DNA from: an uncultured Bacilli bacterium
GTDB lineage: Bacteria; Bacillota_I; Bacilli_A; RF39; UBA660
Length of the DNA: 52,812 bases
NCBI GenBank assembly: GCA_947631655.1
Contig: CANRME010000002.1
Location: 1 to 52,812 of the forward strand
Direction: 5' to 3'
This document shows, piece by piece, positions 7,793-15,819 of the stretch (positions are counted from its first letter, which is position 1; the number at the start of each line of letters is the position of its first letter). Below the pieces are notes generated by a model. It saw only the letters and a program-made list of their open reading frames with translations. It ran no database searches and was not told the DNA's origin. The position numbers were made by a program, and so were the translations under genes.

Positions 7793-9602
7793 TATCATTT
7801 AAATAATCATTAACTTTTATTTTTTTTCTATGAAGTTCTAAACTATATGGTTTTTCTTCAGGGAAATATTCCTTTTGAGAAGTATAATCATAAGAATCTA
7901 CTATTTCTTTTGGATGTAATTCATTGTATGGTACCGCTTTTAATACGTTACTTATTTCTTTAGCAAAAACATTATTTATAAAATCTGCTATTTCTTTACT
8001 ATTAGCGATTGGATAATTTTCTCGAGGAATTGAATACACATTTAAATCAGTTTTAATTTTATTTAATACTTCTTCATCAAATTTGATTGGTAAACCTGCA
8101 ATTAATATTTTTTTAAATTCCGCATAGTTCCCCTTAATTAAACATTCAATTGGTTCTACTCTTACCCAGGTTGGTTTTTCATAACTTCCACGATAAGTAT
8201 TACCATTAGAAAAGTGATAACAAAAATCATCTGTTCGATAAAAACTGGGTGTTACTCTTATTGCTTTAATACCAAAAGCGTGATAAACGCTTTGTTTCTC
8301 TTTGGTTTTAGGATTCGTAAAATAAGTATCAGTTTTTTCTAGCAAATCGTTTTGATAAGCTTTTTCAAATAATTCTTGGTATCCATCATTTAAAATGCTT
8401 TGAGGAGATTCCTCTTTTAGCCAGCCGATGCTTCCTTTTACCTTAGTAAATGTTTTTTCTAACGAATCGAAATAAAATCCCATTCTTATTCCTAAAAAAC
8501 TGAAATCAAAGTTTTTCATAAACTCTATGGTTCCTATTGCTCCTAGATAATCAGCGCTACCCAAATCCCAATTTGCATTAAGATGATTCCACTCTGTTAA
8601 ATAAGAACATTCAGTTGTACCTTTATGTGCCACCCAGTTACGATAATCTTCATAATCTTCTTCTCCCATATTTACAAGTCCAAGACCCCCTGTTAATAAA
8701 GCATAATCACTAATTTCACGGGCATTTTTATCTCCCAAATTTGTAGCATAAATAAAACGGCCTTCGATAACTCGAGATCCTAAAGAAACTAAAGATAGTT
8801 TTTTTACTTCTTCTTTTTGGAGTATTGAAACTAAATAATGTTCCTTAAAGCTTTTAAATAATTGAGTTTTTATTCTTTTAAGAAATTCTTGTTTATCAAA
8901 AGCTTCATTCCAAACTTCTTGCATTTTTTTGTACACATTTTCTTCACTAACCATTTCTCTCGATAAAATTGGACTTATAAAATAGTTTCCCACTTTACAA
9001 AATGGAACTCTTTGAACTAGAAAATATTCTTTACGTCTTCCATCATAAACTACTTTATAAGGAGTATCGCTTATTTGATATTCATCCAAACCATCATATT
9101 TTTTCCCGGTTTTTAATAGAGAGTGACCACCAAGACCAATTAAAAAAACATCTTCAACCATTCTTGTAAATAGTTTCCCTGGATAATTAAAAAAAGGAAA
9201 ATAAAATTTATTTGGTTTTGCATAATCTTTTTTCATAATTTGAAAATCACTATCACATTCCAAATCTGCTAACCATTCATCAGGAATTGCTAATTTAAAC
9301 ATGAATGGAACACAAGCACAATTACGGACGGAATTCTCCCAAGCATCCATACGTGTCAATTTCCCGTTATTTTTATACCAATATGGATTACAATCCGCGG
9401 TTGCTCTATCAGGGGCCCATGAACCAAAGCCAGTGCTATAATCTGTTGGGGCAATACCAAAAGTCCAAGGATATATTTTTTTATACTGACTATATATATT
9501 TTTTATTGCTAAGTCCATCGCTGATGCTTGATAATCGGTACCAACCTCAGTAGGTAATTCTGGTTTAATATCAAAATCAAATATTTCTTCTAATTTATTC
9601 AT
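7776..9602 (-). CDS. Large soluble protein of unknown function
   Basis: A 608-residue protein without signal peptide or clear membrane helix. I do not recognise its family. It is rich in aromatic residues (many W, Y and F in the first 150 residues, for example FGSWAPDRATADCNPYWYKN). The segment around residue 480, reading W-V-R-V-E-P-I, followed by ILIAGLPIKF, is reminiscent of the W-x-x-V-E-P-I blocks in long hypothetical proteins of gut Bacillota (possibly DUF6273-like), but that is only a resemblance. It has a sigma-A promoter, a strong AAAGGAGTG site and its own terminator, so it is a single transcription unit. It lies where Bacillus carries the gdpP (yybT) gene; nothing here looks like that DHH phosphodiesterase. 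Confidence 0.6.
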   Translation of the reverse strand: MNKLEEIFDFDIKPELPTEVGTDYQASAMDLAIKNIYSQYKKIYPWTFGIAPTDYSTGFGSWAPDRATADCNPYWYKNNGKLTRMDAWENSVRNCACVPFMFKLAIPDEWLADLECDSDFQIMKKDYAKPNKFYFPFFNYPGKLFTRMVEDVFLIGLGGHSLLKTGKKYDGLDEYQISDTPYKVVYDGRRKEYFLVQRVPFCKVGNYFISPILSREMVSEENVYKKMQEVWNEAFDKQEFLKRIKTQLFKSFKEHYLVSILQKEEVKKLSLVSLGSRVIEGRFIYATNLGDKNAREISDYALLTGGLGLVNMGEEDYEDYRNWVAHKGTTECSYLTEWNHLNANWDLGSADYLGAIGTIEFMKNFDFSFLGIRMGFYFDSLEKTFTKVKGSIGWLKEESPQSILNDGYQELFEKAYQNDLLEKTDTYFTNPKTKEKQSVYHAFGIKAIRVTPSFYRTDDFCYHFSNGNTYRGSYEKPTWVRVEPIECLIKGNYAEFKKILIAGLPIKFDEEVLNKIKTDLNVYSIPRENYPIANSKEIADFINNVFAKEISNVLKAVPYNELHPKEIVDSYDYTSQKEYFPEEKPYSLELHRKKIKVNDYLNDKRRWK

Positions 9603-9630
9603 ATGAAGTCACTCCTTTAAAAGTATTTTT

Positions 9631-9658
9631 ATTATACCACCAATAGATAAAATGACAA
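9631..9658 (-). promoter_or_regulatory. Sigma-A promoter of the 608-residue unknown gene
   Basis: Minus strand: -35 TTGTCA (9653-9658), 16-bp spacer, -10 TATAAT (9631-9636). Confidence 0.75.
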
Positions 9659-9663
9659 AGAAA

Positions 9664-9688
9664 AAAGAGTGAAATTAATCACCCTTAG
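9664..9688. repeat. Left copy of 25-bp target duplication of the insertion sequence
   Basis: Twenty-five bases, from AAAGAGTGAAA to CACCCTTAG, identical to 10812-10836. The two copies directly flank the element. Read on the minus strand the repeat is a small terminator-like hairpin (GGGTGA / TCACTC) followed by T, so this copy still ends in a T-run. Confidence 0.85.
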
Positions 9689-10811
9689 TGTAGTGTTACA
9701 ATTGATGTGAGACATTTCTATATAAAAAAAGTAATTCAAGTCGTATAATTGAGTTAACGAAATAACAATAATACGAAAGGACTTGAATTACATGAATAGT
9801 ATATCACAAAACATTAGATATTTACCACATGATTTAAACACTAAATTTTATGCTGTTAAAGCTTATAGAAATGGCAATAAAGCTCAATATGTTTGTAGGA
9901 AGTATCATATCTCTAAAGCTTCTTTATCTAGATGGAACAGAAAATTTGATGGCACCAAAGAATCTTTAATTGATAAATCCCATCGCCCTCTTACTCCTCA
10001 TCCTAATGCCCATACTGATTTAGAACTTAAATGGATTAAAGATTATATTAGAAGAAATCCTCATATAACTCTTTGTGAATTATGGTATAAATTAAGATTA
10101 AACAAAGGTTATTCTAGACATCCTGGTAGTTTATATCGAGTTTTAAAAAGAATTGGGTATTATAATGAATTCAACATTAAAAATACCTCTAAATATACCC
10201 CTAAGAAGTATGATACTCCTAAAGAGATAGGTAAGAAATGGCAGATTGATGTTAAATTTGTTCCTAATGAATGTAAAGCTTCTAATTTACCACATGATTT
10301 AAAGTTTTATCAGTGGACTTGTATTGATGAAGCATCACGTGAAAGATTTATTTATCATTATACTGAACATATTCCTGCTAACACTGTTGATTTTATGTAT
10401 AGATGTTTCTTATTTTATGGATATAAACCTAAAGAAATACAAACTGATAATGGTACGGAATTTACTTGGAACCAAGACAAAATGAAAAAGATCCATCCTT
10501 TAGATGCTTTATGTTTGAAAGAAGGAATATATCATCATAAAATTAAACCTAGAACACCAAGACATAATGGTAAAGTAGAAAGAAGTCATAGAAATGATAA
10601 TGAAAGATTTTATAATAATTTAAAATTTTATTCTCTAGAAGATTTAAGATATCAAGCTAAGTTATATTTAAAAAGATCAAACAATATACCAATGTCTGTA
10701 CTAAATTATAGAACACCAAATGAACAAAGATTATATTTAGAAAAAAAATTAACCCAATTATCTTGAATTAATTTTATAAATTTTTAGTTTCACATCATTT
10801 ACAAATATACA
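9689..10811 (+). mobile_element. Complete insertion sequence, IS1202/IS481-like, 1123 bp
   Basis: The element starts TGTA and ends TACA. Its terminal inverted repeats span about 25 bp: left 9689-9713 and right 10787-10811 match at 18 of 25 positions, sharing TGATGTGA in the inner part. A single DDE transposase gene fills the element. It is bounded by a 25-bp direct repeat. Long target duplications of this size are known for the IS1202 group (27 bp for IS1202 itself), while IS481 elements usually make short ones, so the IS1202 type is favoured from the duplication; the transposase is also compatible with IS481-like proteins. Confidence 0.8.
9792..10766 (+). CDS. DDE transposase (HTH plus rve integrase core)
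   Basis: A 324-residue transposase. Residues about 15-60 form a helix-turn-helix (RNGNKAQYVCRKYHISKASL) used to bind the element's ends, followed by a second helical linker and the RNase H-like catalytic core. The acidic triad can be seen: D in WQIDVKFV, D in IQTDNGTEF, and E in PRHNGKVERSH. All three are intact, so it may be active. The start is the ATG at 9792, ten bases after AAAGGA; the TTG at 9783 lies too close to that site. It is the only gene between the inverted repeats. Confidence 0.9.
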   Translation: MNSISQNIRYLPHDLNTKFYAVKAYRNGNKAQYVCRKYHISKASLSRWNRKFDGTKESLIDKSHRPLTPHPNAHTDLELKWIKDYIRRNPHITLCELWYKLRLNKGYSRHPGSLYRVLKRIGYYNEFNIKNTSKYTPKKYDTPKEIGKKWQIDVKFVPNECKASNLPHDLKFYQWTCIDEASRERFIYHYTEHIPANTVDFMYRCFLFYGYKPKEIQTDNGTEFTWNQDKMKKIHPLDALCLKEGIYHHKIKPRTPRHNGKVERSHRNDNERFYNNLKFYSLEDLRYQAKLYLKRSNNIPMSVLNYRTPNEQRLYLEKKLTQLS

Positions 10812-10836
10812 AAAGAGTGAAATTAATCACCCTTAG
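10812..10836. repeat. Right copy of 25-bp target duplication; terminator of the YfcC-like gene
   Basis: Identical to 9664-9688. On the minus strand it lies ten bases after the stop of the permease gene and forms GGGTGA / TCACTC with an AT loop followed by TTTT, so it probably is that gene's terminator and was the target of the insertion. Confidence 0.8.
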
Positions 10837-10846
10837 TTGCTTTATA

Positions 10847-12286
10847 TTATAGATACGCAATTACTACAAATACTAGTAATAAAATAACTAACATTGTAGC
10901 AAAGAATTTCCAAATAAATTTTAACCATGATTTATAAGAAACATCAGCATATGATAAGCCAGCCATTAAGATAACACTAGTTGGAACAACTAAACTTGCT
11001 AAACCATTTATACTTGGATATATAATCGCAATTATGTTAGTAAAATCAGTATAAGATGCTGCATAGAATGCTCCAACAGTATAACCAGTGAATCCAAAGT
11101 CGGAATGGAATAAAGTAGTTATGAAACTAGTTAAGGTTGTAATTATTGGATTGAATCCTTTAAATAAGTTTTCAATAAAGTTTACCATTGTTGGTACATT
11201 GTATGTTGCTGCTCCAAACATACAAACAGTATAGCAAAGAATAATGAATAGTGCTGGACGTAACATTTTTTTAACACCATCGAAGGCATTTTCTAATAAA
11301 ACATCAAATTTAACATGAGAGATAAATTTTAATAAGAAAGTCGATAACATAATGATTAAACTTATAACGTTCATATCCCAAGTACCAAAAGCACTAATAC
11401 CGCTACCTAAAATAGTAGTAATTATAGGGATATCACCTATTTTGACATCGGTTCTTAGCCAAGTATCGAAATCATTAAAGATATTTACTTTAAAGACGCC
11501 AGCGTAATCAACATATCCTAAAACAATAAAGATTAATAGTAAGCTAAAGATTAGAATTATTGGCCACGTATGCGCTTTACTACTCTTAGTTTCTGCTACC
11601 ATAAATTTATCAGTTTCAACTTCTTCTTTTAATTCTTTATTCTTTTTAGTAGTTATCTTATGAATATATAGAGCCATAAATAAAGCATATACAACATAAG
11701 CAATGACTAAAATACCAAATTTTAAGCCCATATCAACAGTTTGTTCTAAGCCTAAATTTTGTAGTAAGAAACTTAAACTATAGTTACCATAAGTGGTTCC
11801 AAGAATACCAATTAAAGCAGCTCCAAAGGTTGATGCTACTCCTACGACTTTACCAAGTCCTAATTTTAGAATAACACTTATAACGAATGGCGCAAAAACT
11901 AAAATAGGTAAAACTTCCATAGAAATTGAAGCATAAACGGCAAATAATAAAGATGCTAATAAAACGAATAGTAAAGGTTTATTTTCAAATGTCTTAGCAG
12001 TTTTAGATACTAGTTTACGATAACCATCAGTTCTTGATAAAACACCATAGAATGCTCCAACTACTAAGATAAATACAATATTTGGTAAATATGAATTTAG
12101 AACATAGTAAAATGGCATTCTAAATAAATCATCAAGTCCCAAACGATACATTCCGCTACTTGAAAAAGTTGCGCCACTAAATTGACCACCAGGAATAATC
12201 CAAGATAAAATAACAACAAGAATTAGAACTCCTAGTAGAACTTTAAATAAATCATGATTTTTAAACCATTGTTTTAATTTTTTCAT
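10847..12286 (-). CDS. YfcC-like multi-pass permease
   Basis: A 479-residue membrane protein with about twelve hydrophobic segments and a charged cytosolic loop near residues 205-235 (KITTKKNKELKEEVE). The opening W-I-I-P-G-G-x-F, the helix pair around VFILVVGAFYGVLSRTDGY, and the late VVPTSVILMAGL are typical of the YfcC/DcuC-like branch of the ion transporter superfamily, proposed to carry basic amino acids or C4-dicarboxylates. Substrate is not deducible. It is a single-gene unit with an extended -10 promoter; its terminator was hit by the insertion sequence. Confidence 0.75.
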   Translation of the reverse strand: MKKLKQWFKNHDLFKVLLGVLILVVILSWIIPGGQFSGATFSSSGMYRLGLDDLFRMPFYYVLNSYLPNIVFILVVGAFYGVLSRTDGYRKLVSKTAKTFENKPLLFVLLASLLFAVYASISMEVLPILVFAPFVISVILKLGLGKVVGVASTFGAALIGILGTTYGNYSLSFLLQNLGLEQTVDMGLKFGILVIAYVVYALFMALYIHKITTKKNKELKEEVETDKFMVAETKSSKAHTWPIILIFSLLLIFIVLGYVDYAGVFKVNIFNDFDTWLRTDVKIGDIPIITTILGSGISAFGTWDMNVISLIIMLSTFLLKFISHVKFDVLLENAFDGVKKMLRPALFIILCYTVCMFGAATYNVPTMVNFIENLFKGFNPIITTLTSFITTLFHSDFGFTGYTVGAFYAASYTDFTNIIAIIYPSINGLASLVVPTSVILMAGLSYADVSYKSWLKFIWKFFATMLVILLLVFVVIAYL

Positions 12287-12306
12287 TTCTATCTCCTCCT
12301 ACTAAA

Positions 12307-12315
12307 ATTATATCA
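12307..12315 (-). promoter_or_regulatory. Extended -10 promoter of the YfcC-like gene
   Basis: Minus strand TGATATAAT, -10 at 12307-12312, about 20 bases before the start; AGGAGGAG ribosome site between. Confidence 0.65.
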
Positions 12316-12329
12316 CAAGTTAGAAAATA

Positions 12330-12362
12330 TAGAAAAAAATTTAGGATTTTTCACCTAAATTT
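12330..12362 (-). terminator. Terminator of lysS
   Basis: Minus strand: stem AAATTTAGG / CCTAAATTT, loop TGAAAAAT, then a run of T. Confidence 0.85.
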
Positions 12363-12372
12363 CATCTAAAAT

Positions 12373-13842
12373 TTAATTATTTGGTTTCATTAATGGGAAT
12401 AAGACCACATCACGAATGGATGGTTGGTTATAAATTAGCATCATTAATCTATCAATACCAAATCCTAAACCAGAGATTGGAGGCATTCCTTGTTCCATAG
12501 CGCTAAGGAATGTTTCATCCATATCCATAGTTTCTTCGTCCCCTTGAGCTTTAGCTTTTAATTGGTCTTCAAAAGCATTTCTTTGAACTACTGGGTCAAC
12601 TAACTCACTATAAGCTTTGCATAATTCGGTACCACAAACTAGAACTTGGAAAACATCAATAATTCTTTTGTCTTTATCATTTCTTCTAGCTAGAGGAATT
12701 AAAACGGCAGGATAGTTATAGATAATCGTTGGTTCAATAATGTCAGCTCTAATTAATTTTTTATAGCAGAAATCAATTATTTGACTTAAACTTTTATATT
12801 CTTCTAATTCTGCATAGGTAAATAAACCTTTATCAACAATTTGTTTTTTTAGTTCTTCAGGTTCTTCAATACTTAAGAAATTAAAACCAAATTTTTTAGT
12901 CATTTCTTCAACGTAGTTAATTCTTTTCCAATTTTCTTTACCAAAATCCAATGTGTGTCCTTGGTATTCAATAGTAGTTGTTCCAACAAGTTCTTGTAAT
13001 AACCCTCTAATAAAGTTTTGATAGAATTTAATGTTATCTTCAAAATTCCAGTAAGATGCATACCACTCTACTTGGGTAAATTCTTGTAAATGTTCGGTAT
13101 CCATTCCTTCATTTCTAAAACATTTAGCAACTTCATAAACACGGTCATAACCAGCAGCGATACATTGTTTTAAGTAAGTTTCCGGAGCAATTCTTAAATT
13201 ACAATCGATATCTAGGGCATTATGATGAGTATAGAAAGGACGAGCAGAAGCACCACAGACAGCCGTTTGAATAATTGGAGTTTCTACTTGTAAGAAACCA
13301 TTTTCACCTAGAAATTTATGGATATATGCATATAACTTACTACGTCCTAAGAATACTTTACGGGCTTCTTCGTTCATGATTAAATCGACGTATCTTTCGC
13401 GATATTTAATTTCCGTATCAGTAAGACCGTGGAACTTTTCAGGTAGTGGTCTTAAGGCTTTACCGAGGAATTCAAAAGTATGAACTCTTAGGGTTTTTTC
13501 ACCAGTTTGAGTAGTAAATATTTCACCTTTAGCACCGATAAAATCACCAATATCAATAAGTTTTTTAAAGAAATCATATTTTTCTTCACCAACTTCATCG
13601 ATTTTAAATTCTAATTGCATATCACCTTCAATATCTCTAATTCTTACAAAGGAAAGTTTTCCCATTTTTCTAGCAAAAACAATTCTTCCGGCAAGAGAAA
13701 CATCTTTAGTACCATCTTCTAAGGCACGGGCATCTTTTAGAGAATGCGTTTTTTCATATCTTTCAGGATAAGGATTACAAATCTCTCTTATCTTTTCTAC
13801 TTTTTCCATTCTTACTTGTTCTTGTTCACTATATTCTTTCAT
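12373..13842 (-). CDS. lysS: Lysyl-tRNA synthetase, class II
   Basis: Charges tRNA-Lys with lysine. An N-terminal OB-fold anticodon-binding domain (about 45-140) is followed by the class II catalytic core: motif 2 FRNEGMDTEHLQEFTQ and motif 3 GLGFGIDRLMM near the C-terminus, with the lysine pocket sequence ending LFPLMKP. Length (489) is normal. The ATG at 13842 is taken as start; the GTG at 13851 overlaps its purine-rich ribosome site. It is separated from the paralogue cluster upstream by about 50 bases, and a strong terminator follows. Confidence 0.97.
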   Translation of the reverse strand: MKEYSEQEQVRMEKVEKIREICNPYPERYEKTHSLKDARALEDGTKDVSLAGRIVFARKMGKLSFVRIRDIEGDMQLEFKIDEVGEEKYDFFKKLIDIGDFIGAKGEIFTTQTGEKTLRVHTFEFLGKALRPLPEKFHGLTDTEIKYRERYVDLIMNEEARKVFLGRSKLYAYIHKFLGENGFLQVETPIIQTAVCGASARPFYTHHNALDIDCNLRIAPETYLKQCIAAGYDRVYEVAKCFRNEGMDTEHLQEFTQVEWYASYWNFEDNIKFYQNFIRGLLQELVGTTTIEYQGHTLDFGKENWKRINYVEEMTKKFGFNFLSIEEPEELKKQIVDKGLFTYAELEEYKSLSQIIDFCYKKLIRADIIEPTIIYNYPAVLIPLARRNDKDKRIIDVFQVLVCGTELCKAYSELVDPVVQRNAFEDQLKAKAQGDEETMDMDETFLSAMEQGMPPISGLGFGIDRLMMLIYNQPSIRDVVLFPLMKPNN

Positions 13843-13895
13843 AAGTTTCACTTCTTTCTTTGATTATTTTATCATAAATATTTATTATTTCCTAC

Positions 13896-15797
13896 TTATT
13901 TTAACTTTAAGTCTAATTTATTAACGTCTAAGTCTAAATCAGTATCTAATTTTATTCTATCAATTTCGGTGATGATACTATCGATTTCGGTAATATTATC
14001 ACTAACTTTTTGTTTATTCTTTATGACGTCTATAAGAGTAAGTAATCTTTGATAATAATTTTTTAAAGCGATATTAATCTCTCTATAACTTAACTTATTA
14101 GGACGATTATAAACAAAATTTATATAATCAACCGCAATATCTCTTACTTGTTCTTGGTCAATACTAGAATGTTCATAATCATTATTCTTAATCATATTGA
14201 TAACTTTGATAATATCTTTAATAAACATATCTTTTTCAATAATAGAATTATCTACGGAAGGATTTTTTAAAGCATCTTTAATACTTTTATTAATAGTTAA
14301 AACTTTTTCGCTAGTATTTTGCTTTTTAGAAAATGATGATTCGATAGTATATTCGCGACCATAAAAATCTTTAGTTTCAGCATTTAATTCTAAATTAGGT
14401 TTATAATTTGGACTTCTATGAATATATTCTACATAATCTGTGGCTAGTTGTTTTAGATCCGCAATATCTTCTTCACAATCTTTATAAGGATTATTTTGAA
14501 TATATGCAATATTTTGCATTATATCTTTAATAAAACTATCTACTCTAGTTTCTTCTTTCCCTTTAGACGATTTACCTTCTTTTATTTCGGCTATTCTATC
14601 TTTTAAATTAGGCACATATACATCTTTTAAAGTTTTATTACCTTTAATTATAGGGGGAAGGTAACAAGAAGATAATGATAGAAATAAACTTAGAGGAATA
14701 TTTCCTGTAATAAGATGGGAAATAGTATATACGACCATATAAATAGCAATTTGAAATAGGGATATTTGAATATCTATACGACCTAATTCGTCAGCAGGAC
14801 AGCTATTCATTTTTTTCTCTTCTATTTTGTGAAAGTAAGATAAGATACTATATAATAATTTATGATGTTTAATTCTATTTAAAATATTATTTAAATAAAT
14901 TTTAGAAGATTCTTTGGCATACAAATTTCTTTTAGAACCAGCATTTAAATCATTAGCTATTTCTAAAGACCCCAAGTATTTAATGTTAATATTTTCTTTT
15001 AATTGGTCTTCTTCTATTTTATAATATACTGGTGTATTATCATCTTCATTTTGGTTATTTTTATCATAAATTAGGCTATCTAACTTTTCTATACTATGAG
15101 CGATACGATATTTAGATTGTTCTGATTTTATTTTTTCTTTAATGTTTTTTAATCTATTTTTTAATTCTTCTTGTTTATTACCTAATGTTAAAACAAAATT
15201 AGTACTTTCATCTTGATATTTTAGATACTCTTCACTTAATTCTTGTAAACTAATTAGTTCTTCTTTACAACTTGGATAAGAATTTACTTTTATAGCATTA
15301 ATAGTATCCACAATTTCTTCTAAGAAATTATCATTTAATTGAACTTTTTTTACAATATTTTTTTCTTCTTCACGATTAATGAAACTTAAAGCATTAGTAA
15401 GAACCTGCTCACATTCATAATATTTTTGTTTAGCACTTTTAAAACTTAAAATTTTTATCAATAGTTTAGAAGCACATCTTGATCCCATAAATATAGAAGA
15501 AATAAAGATTACTAAAGCATCAATATATGGTATTATACCTAAAGGGAAAAGAGAACTTAAAATGGCAAAAACTAAAGCACAACAAAAAGCAATTAGAAAA
15601 TTCATTCCTATATCTAGTGAACCAATATCATAAAACGTATTTTCTCTTTTTCTTAAAATTTTAAGATAAGCATTTTTATTATTTTTTAAATCTCTATAAG
15701 ATGCTTCTACTTTTTCTTTAGTAAAATAATAATTATAAAAATGTTCAATATAGGATATATTATCAGATATTTCTTTTTCCCTTTCTTTTTTCATCAT
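13896..15797 (-). CDS. Triple-repeat membrane protein, paralogue 1 of 3
   Basis: A 633-residue protein of a family I do not recognise. Two hydrophobic pairs (about 63-105 and 342-380) suggest two membrane hairpins with the bulk on one side. Three copies of one helical repeat are visible, at about 155-200, 418-463 and 522-567, each built as D-x-F-I/L-x-[DE]-I-x(3)-I-x-x-I-x-x-[NH]-x-Y-x(5)-E-x(3)-L-x(2)-[IL]-x(2)-[DE]-Y. The tail ends LDLDVNKLDLKLK, shared with both neighbours. It is 30-35% similar by eye to paralogues 2 and 3, which are closer to each other. It starts 22 bases after paralogue 2 with a weak GAGAG site and no promoter, so it is co-transcribed with it. No enzymatic motif is seen. 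Confidence 0.7.
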   Translation of the reverse strand: MMKKEREKEISDNISYIEHFYNYYFTKEKVEASYRDLKNNKNAYLKILRKRENTFYDIGSLDIGMNFLIAFCCALVFAILSSLFPLGIIPYIDALVIFISSIFMGSRCASKLLIKILSFKSAKQKYYECEQVLTNALSFINREEEKNIVKKVQLNDNFLEEIVDTINAIKVNSYPSCKEELISLQELSEEYLKYQDESTNFVLTLGNKQEELKNRLKNIKEKIKSEQSKYRIAHSIEKLDSLIYDKNNQNEDDNTPVYYKIEEDQLKENINIKYLGSLEIANDLNAGSKRNLYAKESSKIYLNNILNRIKHHKLLYSILSYFHKIEEKKMNSCPADELGRIDIQISLFQIAIYMVVYTISHLITGNIPLSLFLSLSSCYLPPIIKGNKTLKDVYVPNLKDRIAEIKEGKSSKGKEETRVDSFIKDIMQNIAYIQNNPYKDCEEDIADLKQLATDYVEYIHRSPNYKPNLELNAETKDFYGREYTIESSFSKKQNTSEKVLTINKSIKDALKNPSVDNSIIEKDMFIKDIIKVINMIKNNDYEHSSIDQEQVRDIAVDYINFVYNRPNKLSYREINIALKNYYQRLLTLIDVIKNKQKVSDNITEIDSIITEIDRIKLDTDLDLDVNKLDLKLK

Positions 15798-15819
15798 TTA
15801 TCTCTCTTTCTATTACTTT

